NCBI GenBank assembly: GCA_920105625.2
Contig: OV050030.1
Location: forward strand, 322,138,531-322,202,530
Reading direction: 5' to 3'
DNA from: Clusia tigrina
Lineage: Eukaryota; Arthropoda; Insecta; Diptera; Clusiidae
DNA: 64,000 bases
The position numbers and the translations under genes are program-made. Below, in pieces: positions 10,129 through 20,289 of the stretch. How positions within the stretch are numbered: position 1 is the first letter of the stretch; every line of letters starts with the position of its first letter. Under the pieces are notes generated by a model. The model made no database searches. It had not been told where the DNA came from and saw only the letters and a program-made list of their open reading frames with translations.

Positions 10129-12083
10129 TTATGTTTTATCAATTTTGGCGTGCTTTTGAATAAGTGTGTTATTTATAGGAAAATCGTCAAATGATATTTC
10201 GAGGCATGAATCTTCCTCTTTGTCGAAATCGTCGTCAGGTCCAAGAGGTAGACGGGACAGTGCATCTGCATTACCATGGTCAGAACTTTTTCGATACTTT
10301 ATTTCAAACTCATAGGCCATGAGCGTTATAGCCCATCGCTGAATTCGCTGCGCAGTCATAGATGGTAGATGTTTGTTTGGATTAAAAATGCTTACCAGTG
10401 GTTTATGGTCTGTAATCAGGATAAACTTATGACGATACAGGAACTGATGAAAACGCTTTACTCCAAAAACAATTGCAAGACCTTCTTTGTCGATTTGGCT
10501 GTATTTTTCTTGATGTTTGTCTAATGTTTTCGAAGCAAATGCGATTGGCCTTTCAGTACCGTCTGGATAAAGATGTGAAATGACTGCTCCAATTCCGAAG
10601 GGCGATGCGTCTGTAGCAAGAACAAGCGGCAAATTCTTGAAAGTGTGCAAGTTGTGTTGCGTTCACTATTTGCGATTTAAGCTCGTCGAACGATTTTTGT
10701 TGACTTTTGCCCCACCGAAAAGGGACATCTTTTCTCCGTAGAATGTGGATTGGAGCTGCGACGTTTGCAAACTTTGGCACAAAGTTGTGGTAATAATTAA
10801 CTTTGCCCATAAAAGCTTCCAATTGTTTAATATCCTTAGGCGGCTTTAAGTCTTTGACTGCGAGAACACCTGATTCATCCGGTAATATACCTTCAGAACT
10901 TATACGACGGCCAAGATATGTAATTTGGTTTTGAAGAAATGCACATTTCTCTTTCTTACATCTGATTCCATTGTCTTGTAAAATTTTAAGTACCTGGTCA
11001 AGTCGCCGTAATTGTTCTGGTAGAGTTGGAGCTGATATTATGATGTCATCCAAATAATTTGCACAACCTTCTATGCCATGTGGAAGTTGTTCAATATACC
11101 GTTGGAAGATAGCTGGGGCGCTAGCAATGCCGTATGGTAAGCGTTGTATTGGAAAAGTCCCAGAGGCGTATTGATTACCATTACTTCTTTCGATGAATCG
11201 TCCAACTCCATCTGCAGATCAGATACGCATCTTTCAAATCGATTTTTGAAAAGTATTTTCCGTTGCGAATTGAATGAAACAAAATGTCACGGGTAGGAAG
11301 CGGATACTGTTCTATGTCAATTTGCGCATTGACAGCTACTTTAAAATCACCGCATATACGAATACAATTATTCGGTTTTCTTGCTAAAACAATGGGAGAA
11401 GCCCAGTCACTGAATTTAATTGGATTTATTATTTTTTGTTCAATTAGTCTGTCTATTTCTGTTTTAAATTGAGGCATTTGAGCAAAAGGTATAGGACGGC
11501 TTCTAAAAAACTTGGGTTGAGCATCTGGTTTTAAACGTATATTAGCTTTAAAATTTTTTACCGTACCGAGAGCTGGTTGGAAAATTTCACAATATTTCTC
11601 ACAAAGTTCGTATACTTTTGAAGTTTCGTTTTCAGAAATTGTATTAATTTGTTTAATTTGGAAACCAAACGCGTTAAACAAGTCATATCCAAACAAATTG
11701 TCACTCGAATTAACATTAACGACAATTAATACCACCTCTTTTTCGCGATTTCCACATTTAACACTCGTATGTAGTTCACCGAAAATTGGAATTTCTTTTC
11801 TGCCGAATTCGTACAAAATTCTATTTGTTTTCACTAATTTTGGTTTATTTAAGTATTTAAATGTTGGTAAATTTATTATCGAAATTGACGCGCCAGAAAC
11901 CATTTGAAAACTTATAATTTTATTATTTATTTCAACGTCAATAACACTTTTTGAATTTTTTGCTTTCACTTCACCGGTAATGTCATAAATTGTCTCGATC
12001 GCATCAATGTTATTTTTTTGCTTTTGTTTTCGGTTCTGATTTTGTTCGGTTTTGTTACTGTTCACACTTTTAGACATACACAC
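10129..12083 (-). pseudogene. pol: Gypsy-1 protease, reverse transcriptase and RNase H, broken
   Basis: In order on the minus strand: a protease-like segment whose active-site motif reads QMVSGASISI (catalytic Asp replaced by Val); RT with WASPIVLARKPN, GDFKVAVNAQIDIEQYPLP and FSKIDLKDAY; a frame change near 11060-11180; the polymerase box DDIIISAP; a second frame change near 10600; and RNase H with LATDASPFGIGAVISH and ITDHKPLVSIF. The GDFKVAVN...YPLP block is typical of Mag-like Ty3/gypsy RT. The protease change and frameshifts make the copy non-autonomous. Confidence 0.9.
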
Positions 12084-12945
12084 GGGCGCTATATGCCCCT
12101 TTTTTCCACACTTGTTGCAAATTGCGGTCTTAAATTTACAATCTTCTCTCTTATGAGAGCTAAAACATCCCGACGATAAATTTATTGTCTCTCTTAACCA
12201 ACGACGATTTTTTGTTCACTACATTGATTTCGATTGTCTTTTCGTTTGCTGCTTCTTTTATTGCTGCCATCGTTTTTGTTGTTGCCTCAAATGATTCCGC
12301 AATGAGTAGTACATCAGTGAGTGTTGCTTGTTGTTTTTGAAGGGCAGCGGTTCGTACAGAGTCGTGTGGTGTGTTGACGATGATGTGATCGCGAATCATA
12401 TCATCCACGTAGCTGGTTGCACAGGGGTTTGACTTGCAAACGAACTTGCATGTTCGCGCCAAACCCCGAAGATCTGCGACCGATTCCTTGTACGATTGTG
12501 TGTTTTTCATTTGCCTTTTGAAAAATTCGTACCGTGCTGCCACTGTATGCTGGCTTACAGTAAAATGTTCCGTAAGTTTTTCATGTGATTGTTGGTATGT
12601 TTGATTTTCAAGGCTTGCTACGCCGAAAAGATTTTTAGGCAAATCAAACAATTCTGCATCACACCATGATAAAAAGAAAGACTTGTTTTTCTGCTGACGT
12701 CACGGAATATGCGAGAAAGTTTTGTTCTAGTTGTTGTAGATATGAGTCCCATTGTTGTTGTTCTTTGTAGAATTTGTGGAATGCCGGCACCATTAACTGA
12801 CTAGGAGTGTGTTTGGATTCCTTAGAAGCGTCCGTTTTGGTGCTCATGATGGCCTGCATCCACTGCTGTTGTTGAGTAAGCAAGTTCTTGGTAAATTCTT
12901 GCTGTTGTTGTAAAAGCATTTCTATGCCTTTGAGATCGTTTGCCA
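12084..12945 (-). pseudogene. gag: Gypsy-1 gag, frameshifted
   Basis: The likely start is the ATG at 12945 (MANDLKGIEMLLQQQQEF), followed by a Gln-rich helix, in the usual position just after the leader. A frame change near 12655 continues the capsid-like helical region (LPKNLFGVASLENQTYQQ). After a second change the zinc knuckle CNKCGKKGHIAPVC is encoded just upstream of the protease. The upstream extension of the frame to 13039 lies in the leader and is unlikely to be translated. Confidence 0.82.
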
Positions 12946-13002
12946 TTGTGTTTGTTGTTGCGTACACACACGAATATAAAAAAAAGAAAACGACCGCACG
13001 AT

Positions 13003-13020
13003 TTATCACTCGTCGCCAAA
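13003..13020 (-). promoter_or_regulatory. primer-binding site of Gypsy-1
   Basis: Directly after the 5' LTR the minus strand reads TTTGGCGACGAGTG, a TGGCGAC-type site as used by many insect Ty3/gypsy elements. Gypsy-3 has nearly the same site. The exact primer tRNA was not determined. Confidence 0.65.
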
Positions 13021-13214
13021 TGTAATAATTGAAACGCACGCGTTGAAGGTTTAAATGGAACTGATGATTTATTCAAGTATTCTTAAAACTACCATATACA
13101 AGGTTGTAATATAAAAGGAATGTTGGACAATGTTGCAATTCATTGTACTAGTTAGGAAATTGATACTTTTTAAAAAAGTTGCCAACCAATTAGATTAATT
13201 GCTAATATATTACA
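13021..13214 (-). repeat. 5' LTR of Gypsy-1
   Basis: This is the right copy of the 194-bp repeat and lies next to the primer-binding site. It would contain the promoter; no strong TATA box is seen. Confidence 0.93.
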
Positions 13215-13261
13215 TTATTAACTTTTAATATACGCCAACGTTTCGGTTGTATCGACTGAAT
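13215..13261 (-). CDS. candidate second exon of the small host gene
   Basis: On the minus strand an acceptor TAATTGCAG (AG at 13262-13263) is followed by a short open stretch encoding SVDTTETLAYIKS, in phase with exon 1. It runs into a TAA just before the Gypsy-1 LTR. Two readings are possible. Either the exon was directly interrupted by Gypsy-1, or it ends at a donor after TTGGC (GTATAT). In the second case the 3' exon could start after CCTAAAAAG, which keeps phase. Weak splice sequences leave this open. Confidence 0.42.
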
Positions 13262-13339
13262 CTGCAATTACGACAGTTAAAAATGTATGTATGTAATATA
13301 CCTCGAATGAAATAATTTGCATTAAATAAAATATCTTAC

Positions 13340-13394
13340 CCGTGTTTCCTGAATAAACAGGCACAAATTCGAAATTGCTTCTATTTTCACCCAT
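13340..13394 (-). CDS. candidate first coding exon of the small host gene
   Basis: An ATG in good context (CAGCAAGATGG) opens MGENRSNFEFVPVYSGNT and ends at a strong donor (GTAAGA, 13339 downwards). The intron of 76 bp ends at the acceptor near 13262. The exon is 55 nt, leaving phase 1, which matches the next open exon. It lies in single-copy-looking DNA between Gypsy-1 and Gypsy-2. The protein is not recognised. Confidence 0.5.
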
Positions 13395-14142
13395 CTTGCT
13401 GGTTATTTCGAGTTTAATTTTAATTTAAGTTTTTATTTCACTTTTTCACTTCTTGAACTCTTGAATTTGTTGTATCGGGTGTTTCTTCAGTACTAAGGCA
13501 TACAAAACTACACAATAGCTTACCTCTCACCGAAAGTGCAACTACTTTATAACGGTAAACAAAACAAAACACTGAAGCAAAGCACCAAACAAGAGAAAGA
13601 AGTGACAGAGGAAAGTAAATGAAAGCTGTCAATTTGTTCCATTTATGTTCAAAAACGAGTAATAATGGAGCGCTCTGTTATTCCTTCTTTTTGCGAGCGA
13701 TCCAAAATTTTTTACTGGGTTGGCAGCACTGTTCAACTGTTATTTTAAACATTTATTTTATTTATATTTTTTATGCAAACTAATCATCTGAATATAATTT
13801 AAATCAACAAAAAAATAATTTTTCAAATCAATAAACAAAATCCAAAGATTAATTTTTGTTTTCTTTAAATTTAAACAGTTAAAATATAAAAGATCCCAAG
13901 GAATTTTTATGGGCAATTTTTAATCTCGTTGGTTTTCAAGCAATTTTCAATTAGGAAGCACTTTTCTATCGAGGATGAAAAATTCTCTCGTTTAATCGGA
14001 GTATAATTTACTCGATATCTATTCCATACAAATGTCTGATCTATCGTCCAAATAGTGGCGAATCGAATGTGCCTATTATTTGACTGTACAGCTTGATATT
14101 ATTCTTATGAATAGTTTTATTTTGCACCTTATAGTTAATTGT
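13395..14142. other. AT-rich host flank of the small gene, with one diverged 36-bp repeat motif
   Basis: No ORF with features of a gene was found. Near 13655-13705 the sequence CGAGTAATAATGGAGCGCTC repeats the core of the array at 7956-8135. A possible non-coding exon with donor GAGAGGTAAGC lies on the minus strand near 13530, upstream of the ATG exon; this is weak. The right part (13730-14142) is AT-rich with nothing recognised, and it ends abruptly at the truncated Gypsy-2 LTR. Confidence 0.5.
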
Positions 14143-14264
14143 CAGATGCCACTTAGGTAGTTTGTCGCGAGCACTACTTTTCCCAGCCAGCGAGAGAGCA
14201 TTGAATCCGCTCACTCCAGCCTGTGGCTAGTTTTAATGCAGTTGGAGACTTACTCGCATTAACT
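14143..14264 (-). repeat. truncated 3' LTR of Gypsy-2 (122 bp)
   Basis: It matches 19973-20094 without a difference and then stops, while the complete LTR continues for a further 230 bp. The minus-strand polypurine tract AGAAGGGGAGG lies directly to its right (14265-14276), confirming that this is the 3' LTR. Confidence 0.92.
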
Positions 14265-14779
14265 CCTCCCCTTCTAAGAGAGGAACATCCCGGACCTCTC
14301 AATTGTCGTCTTGAGGATGGTTTCTACTGACTTTGCCGTTGCAGCTTCCTGTTCTCATTTTACATGGAGCAGTAGTACGCTGATGAAAGCTATCGGCATG
14401 GGATACCAGATGTATAGCATAAAATGTAGCACGCAGTCTTTTGAAAAATTACATCTCTTCCGCAAACTGCGACGGCGTTGTCTCGTAGCGTCTAGTATCT
14501 TTCTACAAACTAACTTGAGTTAAGAGTACTTAACTACGAAATGGATTAAACTATTGTAATCAAAATTTTAACTTATAGACAAATAACTTATCAGCTATGG
14601 TTAGATTGTTGAGGGACTCGTTTCTTTAAAAGTGTTTAAATTTTAAATTAACTTACATTATGGGTTTAGCAACCCCAACTATGCCAGAGTAATTTGTAAG
14701 AATTTCGTGGAGGTGTCCGAAACCATTTTTTTGTCTACCCTTTTATACTGAGGATTTGTTTTACCACCCTAACTTTTTC

Positions 14780-15655
14780 TTAGCGAACATTATTTTTATT
14801 AACCACTCTTCCATTTATTTTAACCGTCGAACCCAGGTCCTCTTGGACCACTCCTTCGACGTACAAAGGGGTTAGCTTATTACCCAAACGTCGGTTGGAG
14901 CTAATGAGCACCCTCTCACCCACCGCAAAAGTTCTAGCAACCCTATTTTTATTGTGATTCTTGAGGGTGATTTCCTGAGCATGTCTTATTTTGTTTTTTG
15001 TTCTTTTAACTATGTCTGAGCATGACTGGAGGACGTCCAAGGGCCTCTTACCTGTGACAGAATGTATCGTTTTATTGTATTCAATCGTAGCCAGTAATAT
15101 GAGGTCAGTAGTGTCACCAATTCTATTCTCTAACTTCAGATACCTGGCTAGTTCTCCCATGGTGCTATGAAATCTTTCTACCTGCCCGTTTGACGTACTA
15201 TGCAAAGGTGGAGCATTTACAATTTTAATGTTGAAGTGATCTCTGAGACAAGACCTCATTGTATTTGAATTTAACGATTTCTCGTTATCGCAGTAGATAG
15301 TTTTTGTCCCCGGAAACAGGTTAACCAACTGGAAGATCCCTGGTTTTACGTTGATTATGGTGCGAGAAACTAATGGTTGCACGATCACGAATTTTGATAA
15401 CTTATCAATGCAAGTCAGGAAAAACGTTGCATTAGTAGAGAAGATATCAACAAAAGTTGGTACGGGCGTTTTTTCAATAGGGTGTTTTACTGGGTGCCTG
15501 TCATATTTTGCCCTCACGCAAACCCTGCAATTCATTGCTACCTCCTTAGCCTTCTTCTCCATTCTGTTACAAATTTTGTTGTGTGACGGAAGGTAGTATT
15601 TGGGAACAGAGTCAAGAGCTGGTGTTGGATCTGCGCCAGCAAGGGGAGCTCGCAA
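14780..15655 (-). pseudogene. pol: Gypsy-2 integrase (N-terminal part in a separate frame)
   Basis: The frame encodes the end of the zinc domain (HNKICNRMEKKAKEVAMNCRVC begins within it, CRVC seen). The catalytic core follows, with the first acidic position altered or missing around VDIFSTNATFFLTCIDKLSKF. The second D is in TIYCDNEKSLNSNTM and E in NGQVERFHSTMGEL. The sequence is typical of the gypsy/17.6/297 integrase group. The tail ends with ERVLISSNRRLGNKLTPLY. The upstream boundary with RNase H is out of frame, so this is a fragment of a broken polyprotein. Confidence 0.88.
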
Positions 15656-15799
15656 TGAATACCGTTGACTACATCGGATTTTACTACCTCTCCCAACATT
15701 TTAAACAATGTCTCTATCGGGAAAAATTAGGAGGTGGCGTAATTTGTTTCCAAAAATTACGAATGTTCTTTTGGAAAACTGCTGACCCGATTCCAAAAT

Positions 15800-17350
15800 A
15801 ACCTGATTTCAATACACGTTTATCGGTTTAAAAACGGTTTCTATCGTGTACGTTAGCGATTCCTCGCTAGGAATAGTGGCAGCATCCGACTCTGGTTCGG
15901 GGTCTAACGCAGTTATGTATTGGCGTGACAAGGCATCTGCTACGAGATTGTCTTTACCTGGTTTATAGTGGAGCTTGGCATTATAACCTTCAATAAAAGC
16001 CTTTCATCTTTTAATCTTTGGATTTGGGTTGCGATCTAAGACCGCAAAGATTAAAGGTTGGTGGTCAGTACAAATGTTTAATTCCCTCACACCATATAAA
16101 TGATGTGAAAGACTCTTCAGAGCCCACACAATGGCTAAAAGTTCTCGCTCATTTGTAGAAAAGTGTTCTTCTTTTTTGTCTAATGTCCTCGAAATCATTG
16201 TGATCGGTTTCCCTTCCTGGGACAGGACCGCACCTAACGCGTGAGAAGAAGCATCGGTGGTGAGATCAAAAGCCTTAGGGAAATCTGGGTAGGCTAACAT
16301 GACGTCTTCTGAAATAAGTTTTCGCTTGAGTTTGTTGAATGCTTCAACCTGCTCTGTATCAAATGAGACTAATCTTTTTGGATTGGGAAGCCGATACTTT
16401 ACCAAATTCACCCCTGAGGATTTTGATTAATGGTTTAGCTATCTCCGCGTAATCGCGTAGAAAGCACCTATAGTAACCGGCCATGCCCAAGAAGGATCGA
16501 ACGCCCCTTAGAGTGATAGGTTGCAAGGAATTTTGAATTGCCTCGATTTTCTGCGGGCAGGTTTTTATGCCATTTTCAGACACAGTGAAGCCAAGATACT
16601 CAAGTTCTGTCTTAAAAAATTTCGATTTCTCTCATATTTGATTCCAACAAGCTTTTTAATACAGCCTCGATATGCTTCAGATGTTCATGTATATCTTTCG
16701 AAAAGATTATAACGTCGTCGATATAAACAAAACAATATTCTCCTATATGTTTTCTAAGAACATCTATGGCCCTCTGAAAGATGCTGGGCGCATTCTTTAG
16801 GCCAAAGGGAATAAGGCAAAATTCGTATTTCGCGTTGCAAACCGCGAATGCAGTTTTCTCACGCTCTCGCTCTGCGAGCTCGACTTGGTGAAAACCAGAT
16901 TTTAGGTCTAAGGTTGTGAAGAAGCGGGCTTTTCCCAGGTTTGATAGAATTGCTCCGACATTGGGAATGGGATACGAATCCTCAATTATTTTATTCTTTA
17001 ATTTTCGAAAATCTACACGAGTCTTTTCTTCTTGACTCCATTTTCATCAAACCCTTTTTTGTCAACAACCCATAGGGGTTATAGTACGGCGAAAATGATA
17101 TAATACGTCCTTCGTATTATATCATTTTCTAAAAGATTTTTTATTTCTAATTTTACAAAATCAACCACACCCAGTGGATATGGGTAAAATTTCGCATAAG
17201 TTGGCTCATTGTCCCTAATGCGAATTGTAGCTACAACATTCGTATTGAAGGGTAATTTTTCATTCGGGTCTGCAAAGACTCCGGAGACGCGTTTTATCAT
17301 ATTTAAAAACGTTTCTTTTATGCTGGCCGGAACTGACTCTGTCTGCAACT
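15800..17350 (-). pseudogene. pol: Gypsy-2 reverse transcriptase and RNase H, multiply frameshifted
   Basis: From right to left: the RT N-terminal part with NEPTYAKFYPYPLGVVDFVK and EIKNLLENDIIRR; a broken central RT in which the polymerase box (YIDDVIIFSKD) can be read near 16690-16720; and the thumb with ENGIKTCPQKIEAIQ and GVRSFLGMAGYYRCFLRDYA. RNase H follows with LTTDASSHALGAVLSQEG and NERELLAIVWALKSLSHHLYG. A tail with KPGKDNLVADALSRQYI is near 15950. At least three frame changes separate these parts. The order is that of a normal gypsy pol. Confidence 0.85.
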
Positions 17351-17386
17351 GAAGATAGCTAACCTCTTGACAATTGCGGAAATGAA

Positions 17387-17710
17387 TTACTTCCTTGCCA
17401 GGTCGTGTTCTATTAATCGCTTTTTGAGGTTAATATTTGCGTGTACCCTAATTAGTAAGTCAAGACCCACAATCCCGTCAAACATTGTTATGTCAGGTAA
17501 AATGAAAATCTCTGAGATTACTCCGAATAGATGTACTTTGCACTTTTTTGTACCCTTAGTAACACCATGTATGGACTTTACCGTAAATTTCTTGTCGACA
17601 GGCTTTACCCCTTTTAAACCCGCTAGGGGCCTGATGTAGCTTTTGGAGGCTCCTGTGTCGACAAGAACTTTTATCTCCTGCACCCCTAGTGTTTTAGAGA
17701 TCCAGGGCAA
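17387..17710 (-). pseudogene. pol: Gypsy-2 protease region
   Basis: The frame contains an intact aspartic protease motif, KVLVDTGASKSYIRPL. It is followed by the flap region and a second hydrophobic block with FDGIVGLDLL, the ILG-type motif of retropepsins. The enzyme would cleave the Gag-Pol polyprotein. It overlaps the C-terminal gag frame by 25 bp. Confidence 0.85.
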
Positions 17711-19020
17711 GAAGGGCCTTCCCCTAAAAAATTCACCTCTTCTATTTCAGGGTCCTCAACTGATAATTCAGCTAACTCTTCATATGCCAATTCCGAGTTC
17801 GAGTCATGCTCAAGAGCCTGTTGGGCCAATTGGTTTATACTCTGAAACTTTGGTCCCGTGTGGCGATCCGAGGAAGCCTGGCGTTTGTGGAATTTTCCAC
17901 TTCGGGAATTCATAAAATTTGTAGGATGCCTCAAACGAGAAGAAGTGGGGTCAAAGTCCATTGGCTCTGGACGGGACAGCGCTTCTCGAGTGAGGCCTTG
18001 GCGGTTCTCCCCCCAAAGTTCCCCTGACGGTAACTTCCATTGCCGTTTTCCCGGGGAAGCTGACCACTTCCGTTGGGTTGGATTGGGTTGGGTTGGCTAT
18101 ATTGTCTAACTTAATTGGATTTTTATAATTGCCAGAGAGAGTTGCTGTTTCGCTCACTACTGTTTGGATTTTTTTGCGGCTTCGGCCGCCCTATTTGCAA
18201 AACTGGCAGCGAACATATAGCGCTCATAATTTGCATCTACCTCCTGTGCATGTGCCAGCGCGGATGGTAAGTCATTTGGTTGTGATGCAAAAAGAATATC
18301 ACATAATAGCTTCTTGAGCCCGGAAATAGAAACTCCAAGTACATCAGCCCTGTATTTGTCATTAATTGCATCTGCAATGCTTGCCTGATAGGACATTTTT
18401 GTTTTATTTGCAAGTGAAGATACCTTTCTCTCCACTTCGTCATAGAACTCCGGTACGCTACAGGAGCCCTGTCTCAGCGTCGATAGCTCTTGCTCTACCA
18501 AATAGATGGGCCGTTTATCTGAATACGTGAAGTCTAGCCTGGCTATCAAAATTCAGCACGATGCTAAAGGAGGAAAGAAGCGCGCCAGCGGCACCTCGGA
18601 TTTTATTTCTTATTATTGTTACCGCCTGATAATCCTTTGAGCTGCCATCATAGGCTTTGAATATTTCATAAAGATTATGAGCGGCTTCCCGCCACGACAC
18701 TTGCTGACCCGAAAACTCTGGTAAAGACTTTACTACATCAAGGGATTCTTCACATACCATGCCCGGGGCAATCCTGACTCTCTCATACCTGGCTACTACC
18801 GGCTTCTCAGATAGACTAACAATCTGATTTTGTAACCCATTCAGTTTTTTTCAAATTCTGCTCTCTGCATTGTAAGAGCTGCAGACACTGCAGCGTTTAC
18901 CACCTGCATAAGCTGTGATTCATTTACATATGAGTTTTTTTGTTCTATTGGCTGTTCAGAAAAACCAAGATTCTCAAAACCGTAAATTAAGTCGGAAATG
19001 CCTAAATTCGGGGTATTTCA
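17686..19020 (-). pseudogene. gag: Gypsy-2 gag, broken into several frames
   Basis: The N-terminal part near 18990-18850 reads GISDLIYGFENLGFSEQ and a coiled helix. Next come LPEFSGQQVSWREAAHNLYE and the RNKIRGAAGALL block typical of 17.6/297 gag proteins. A frame change at 18515-18550 leads to ARLDFTYSDKRPIYLVEQEL. A further change near 18150 leads to the C-terminal frame ending EIEEVNFLGEGP. No zinc knuckle is visible, as is usual in this group. The exact start codon could not be fixed. Confidence 0.82.
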
Positions 19021-19098
19021 ATTATCCGTGCACCGGGACACCAATATTTTAATCCCACTTAGCACCTAGCACAATCACTTCTTATTTTTTTAAATTTT

Positions 19099-19455
19099 TA
19101 TTATTTAAGTTACTCAGCGTTGAAGAATTATTTGGTCAAACTTGGGCAGTATATATATATACCACCATAAAATTTGAAACTTAAGTTTTATATGTCGGTG
19201 ATTATTTGGAAGGCGTAGTCTTCTTTAGCCTGGATTAGGGTTCTTAGAGAGTAGAATTGTATAAGTGCTGGGAGAGAATTTCTTGACAAATTGTATTTAG
19301 TACAATGAAAGATGATGTGTTCTGGGTCTTCAGGGGCATTGGCAAACTTCACTATTTCCGTTTTCAATTACTCTTAGTTTCTACAGCGTCTTATTACAGA
19401 AAGCGTGTCCTGATAGGATGCGGTTAATTTGCTTGACTGGTTTAGTATTCAAGGT
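19099..19455 (-). mobile_element. LINE-B: 3' fragment of a LINE inserted in the Gypsy-2 leader
   Basis: The minus strand encodes the extreme C-terminus of an ORF2 of the R1/I/LOA kind: LSGHAFCNKTL near 19420, then a Cys/His cluster (PEDPEHIIFHC). The last residues are followed by AT-rich 3' sequence. The fragment is flanked by an 18-bp direct repeat, CTTATTTTTTTAAATTTT, at 19081-19098 and 19456-19473. This is best explained as the target duplication of a strongly 5'-truncated LINE insertion. Confidence 0.78.
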
Positions 19456-19724
19456 CTTATTTTTTTAAATTTTAATTTCAATATTTTAGATACAATAATT
19501 TTCCACAAAAGAAACACGAGTCAATCAACTTACATTAATTTGGGGTTGTTGCTGCTTTCGGTGCTCCCCGGCTTTGTTCTTGGAAGAATGTATCAGCTAC
19601 CAGAGCTTGTTGTTTTTGTATTCGTAGGTATTTTTGCTGTTGTTTTACTGCACTCTTCTTTGCTGCGTTTCCTTGAATTAATTTTGGCTGTGGTTTTTTT
19701 TTGCTGTTTTGTTGTTTTATTATT

Positions 19725-19742
19725 GCCCCACGTTGGGCGCCA
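19725..19742 (-). promoter_or_regulatory. primer-binding site of Gypsy-2 (tRNA-Lys)
   Basis: The plus strand reads GCCCCACGTTGGGCGCCA, which is the 3' end of a tRNA-Lys acceptor/T-arm including CCA. The minus strand is therefore a full 18-base primer-binding site. It defines the inner end of the 5' LTR. Confidence 0.9.
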
Positions 19743-20094
19743 ATTAATAATTTTACTTTTTGTGTTTAATAATTATCTTTCAGTTTATTATTATAATGAA
19801 CCTATTTACCTAATTTCTTACAAAATAAATATGACTGTCGCAGACAGATTTTACAACAAAACTGAGAGACCTTACAACTAAAAAGTACTAAAAACTACAC
19901 AAAGCTTTAAAAGAAAGGCCTACGTGACCATCGCTGACCTTCGTTGCACATGACGTTTTGCGAAGAGAGCTGCAGATGCCACTTAGGTAGTTTGTCGCGA
20001 GCACTACTTTTCCCAGCCAGCGAGAGAGCATTGAATCCGCTCACTCCAGCCTGTGGCTAGTTTTAATGCAGTTGGAGACTTACTCGCATTAACT
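19743..20094 (-). repeat. 5' LTR of Gypsy-2 (352 bp)
   Basis: On the minus strand it starts AGTTAATGCG, the type of start used by gypsy-group LTRs, and ends ATTAAT next to the tRNA-Lys primer site. The first 122 bp are repeated exactly at the other end of the element. The flanking bases to the right, TACACA, fit the alternating pyrimidine-purine targets known for this group. Confidence 0.85.
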
Positions 20095-20161
20095 TACACA
20101 AAAGCTTAATTAAGAGTTACCATATTGACAAAAATACTTAAATTAATTTACATTCTTAACA
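20095..20161 (-). repeat. partial 3' LTR of Copia, cut by Gypsy-2
   Basis: It matches the outer end of the complete LTR at 32370-32436 (TGTTAAGAATG start on the minus strand) with a few differences. It stops where Gypsy-2 begins. The minus-strand purine stretch AATGGGAG just inside it is the polypurine tract. Confidence 0.88.
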
Positions 20162-20289
20162 CTCCCATTATTTGTCAATATTAGAATAATTTTTTTATTT
20201 TATTATTATTATATCTTACACCATAATTAATTATAATTAATTGGGTGAATGAGTACTAGCTACAGAGGCTTTCGACTCTAAGAGAAAAG

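Larger units (their letters stand above)
8491..13214 (-). mobile_element. Gypsy-1: Ty3/gypsy (Mag-like) element with two 194-bp LTRs
   Basis: Two direct repeats of 194 bp (TGTAAT...ATTACA) differ at about one site. They bracket gag, protease, RT, RNase H and integrase coding DNA on the minus strand. A primer-binding-type TTTGGCGACGAG follows the 5' LTR and a polypurine tract precedes the 3' LTR. The coding region is split into at least six frames, so this copy is defective despite near-identical LTRs. Flanking bases do not give a perfect target duplication (CAATT left, TTATT right). The element lies inside, or between exons of, a candidate host gene of the same orientation. Confidence 0.93.
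14143..20094 (-). mobile_element. Gypsy-2: 17.6/297-type Ty3/gypsy element, 3' LTR truncated
   Basis: The minus strand carries an LTR starting AGTTAATGCG, a tRNA-Lys primer site, gag, protease, RT, RNase H, integrase, a polypurine tract and a 122-bp remnant of the second LTR. The remnant is identical over all 122 bp to the start of the complete LTR. There is no env frame between integrase and polypurine tract (about 500 bp). The right end abuts Copia LTR sequence, so Gypsy-2 was inserted into the 3' LTR of the Copia element. The left end stops inside the LTR and joins unrelated DNA, showing a deletion. A 357-bp LINE fragment interrupts the leader. Confidence 0.92.

Noticed and set aside
8491..13214. 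Clean target duplication for Gypsy-1
   Set aside because: Flanking CAATT and TTATT do not match well enough; not claimed.
17806..18109. Overlapping plus-strand ORFs rich in Arg and Trp
   Set aside because: Antisense to Gypsy-2 gag and not conserved as proteins.
19429..19881. 150-codon plus-strand ORF, Phe/Leu-rich and membrane-like
   Set aside because: It spans the Gypsy-2 primer site and LTR, and its hydrophobicity comes from T-rich leader DNA.
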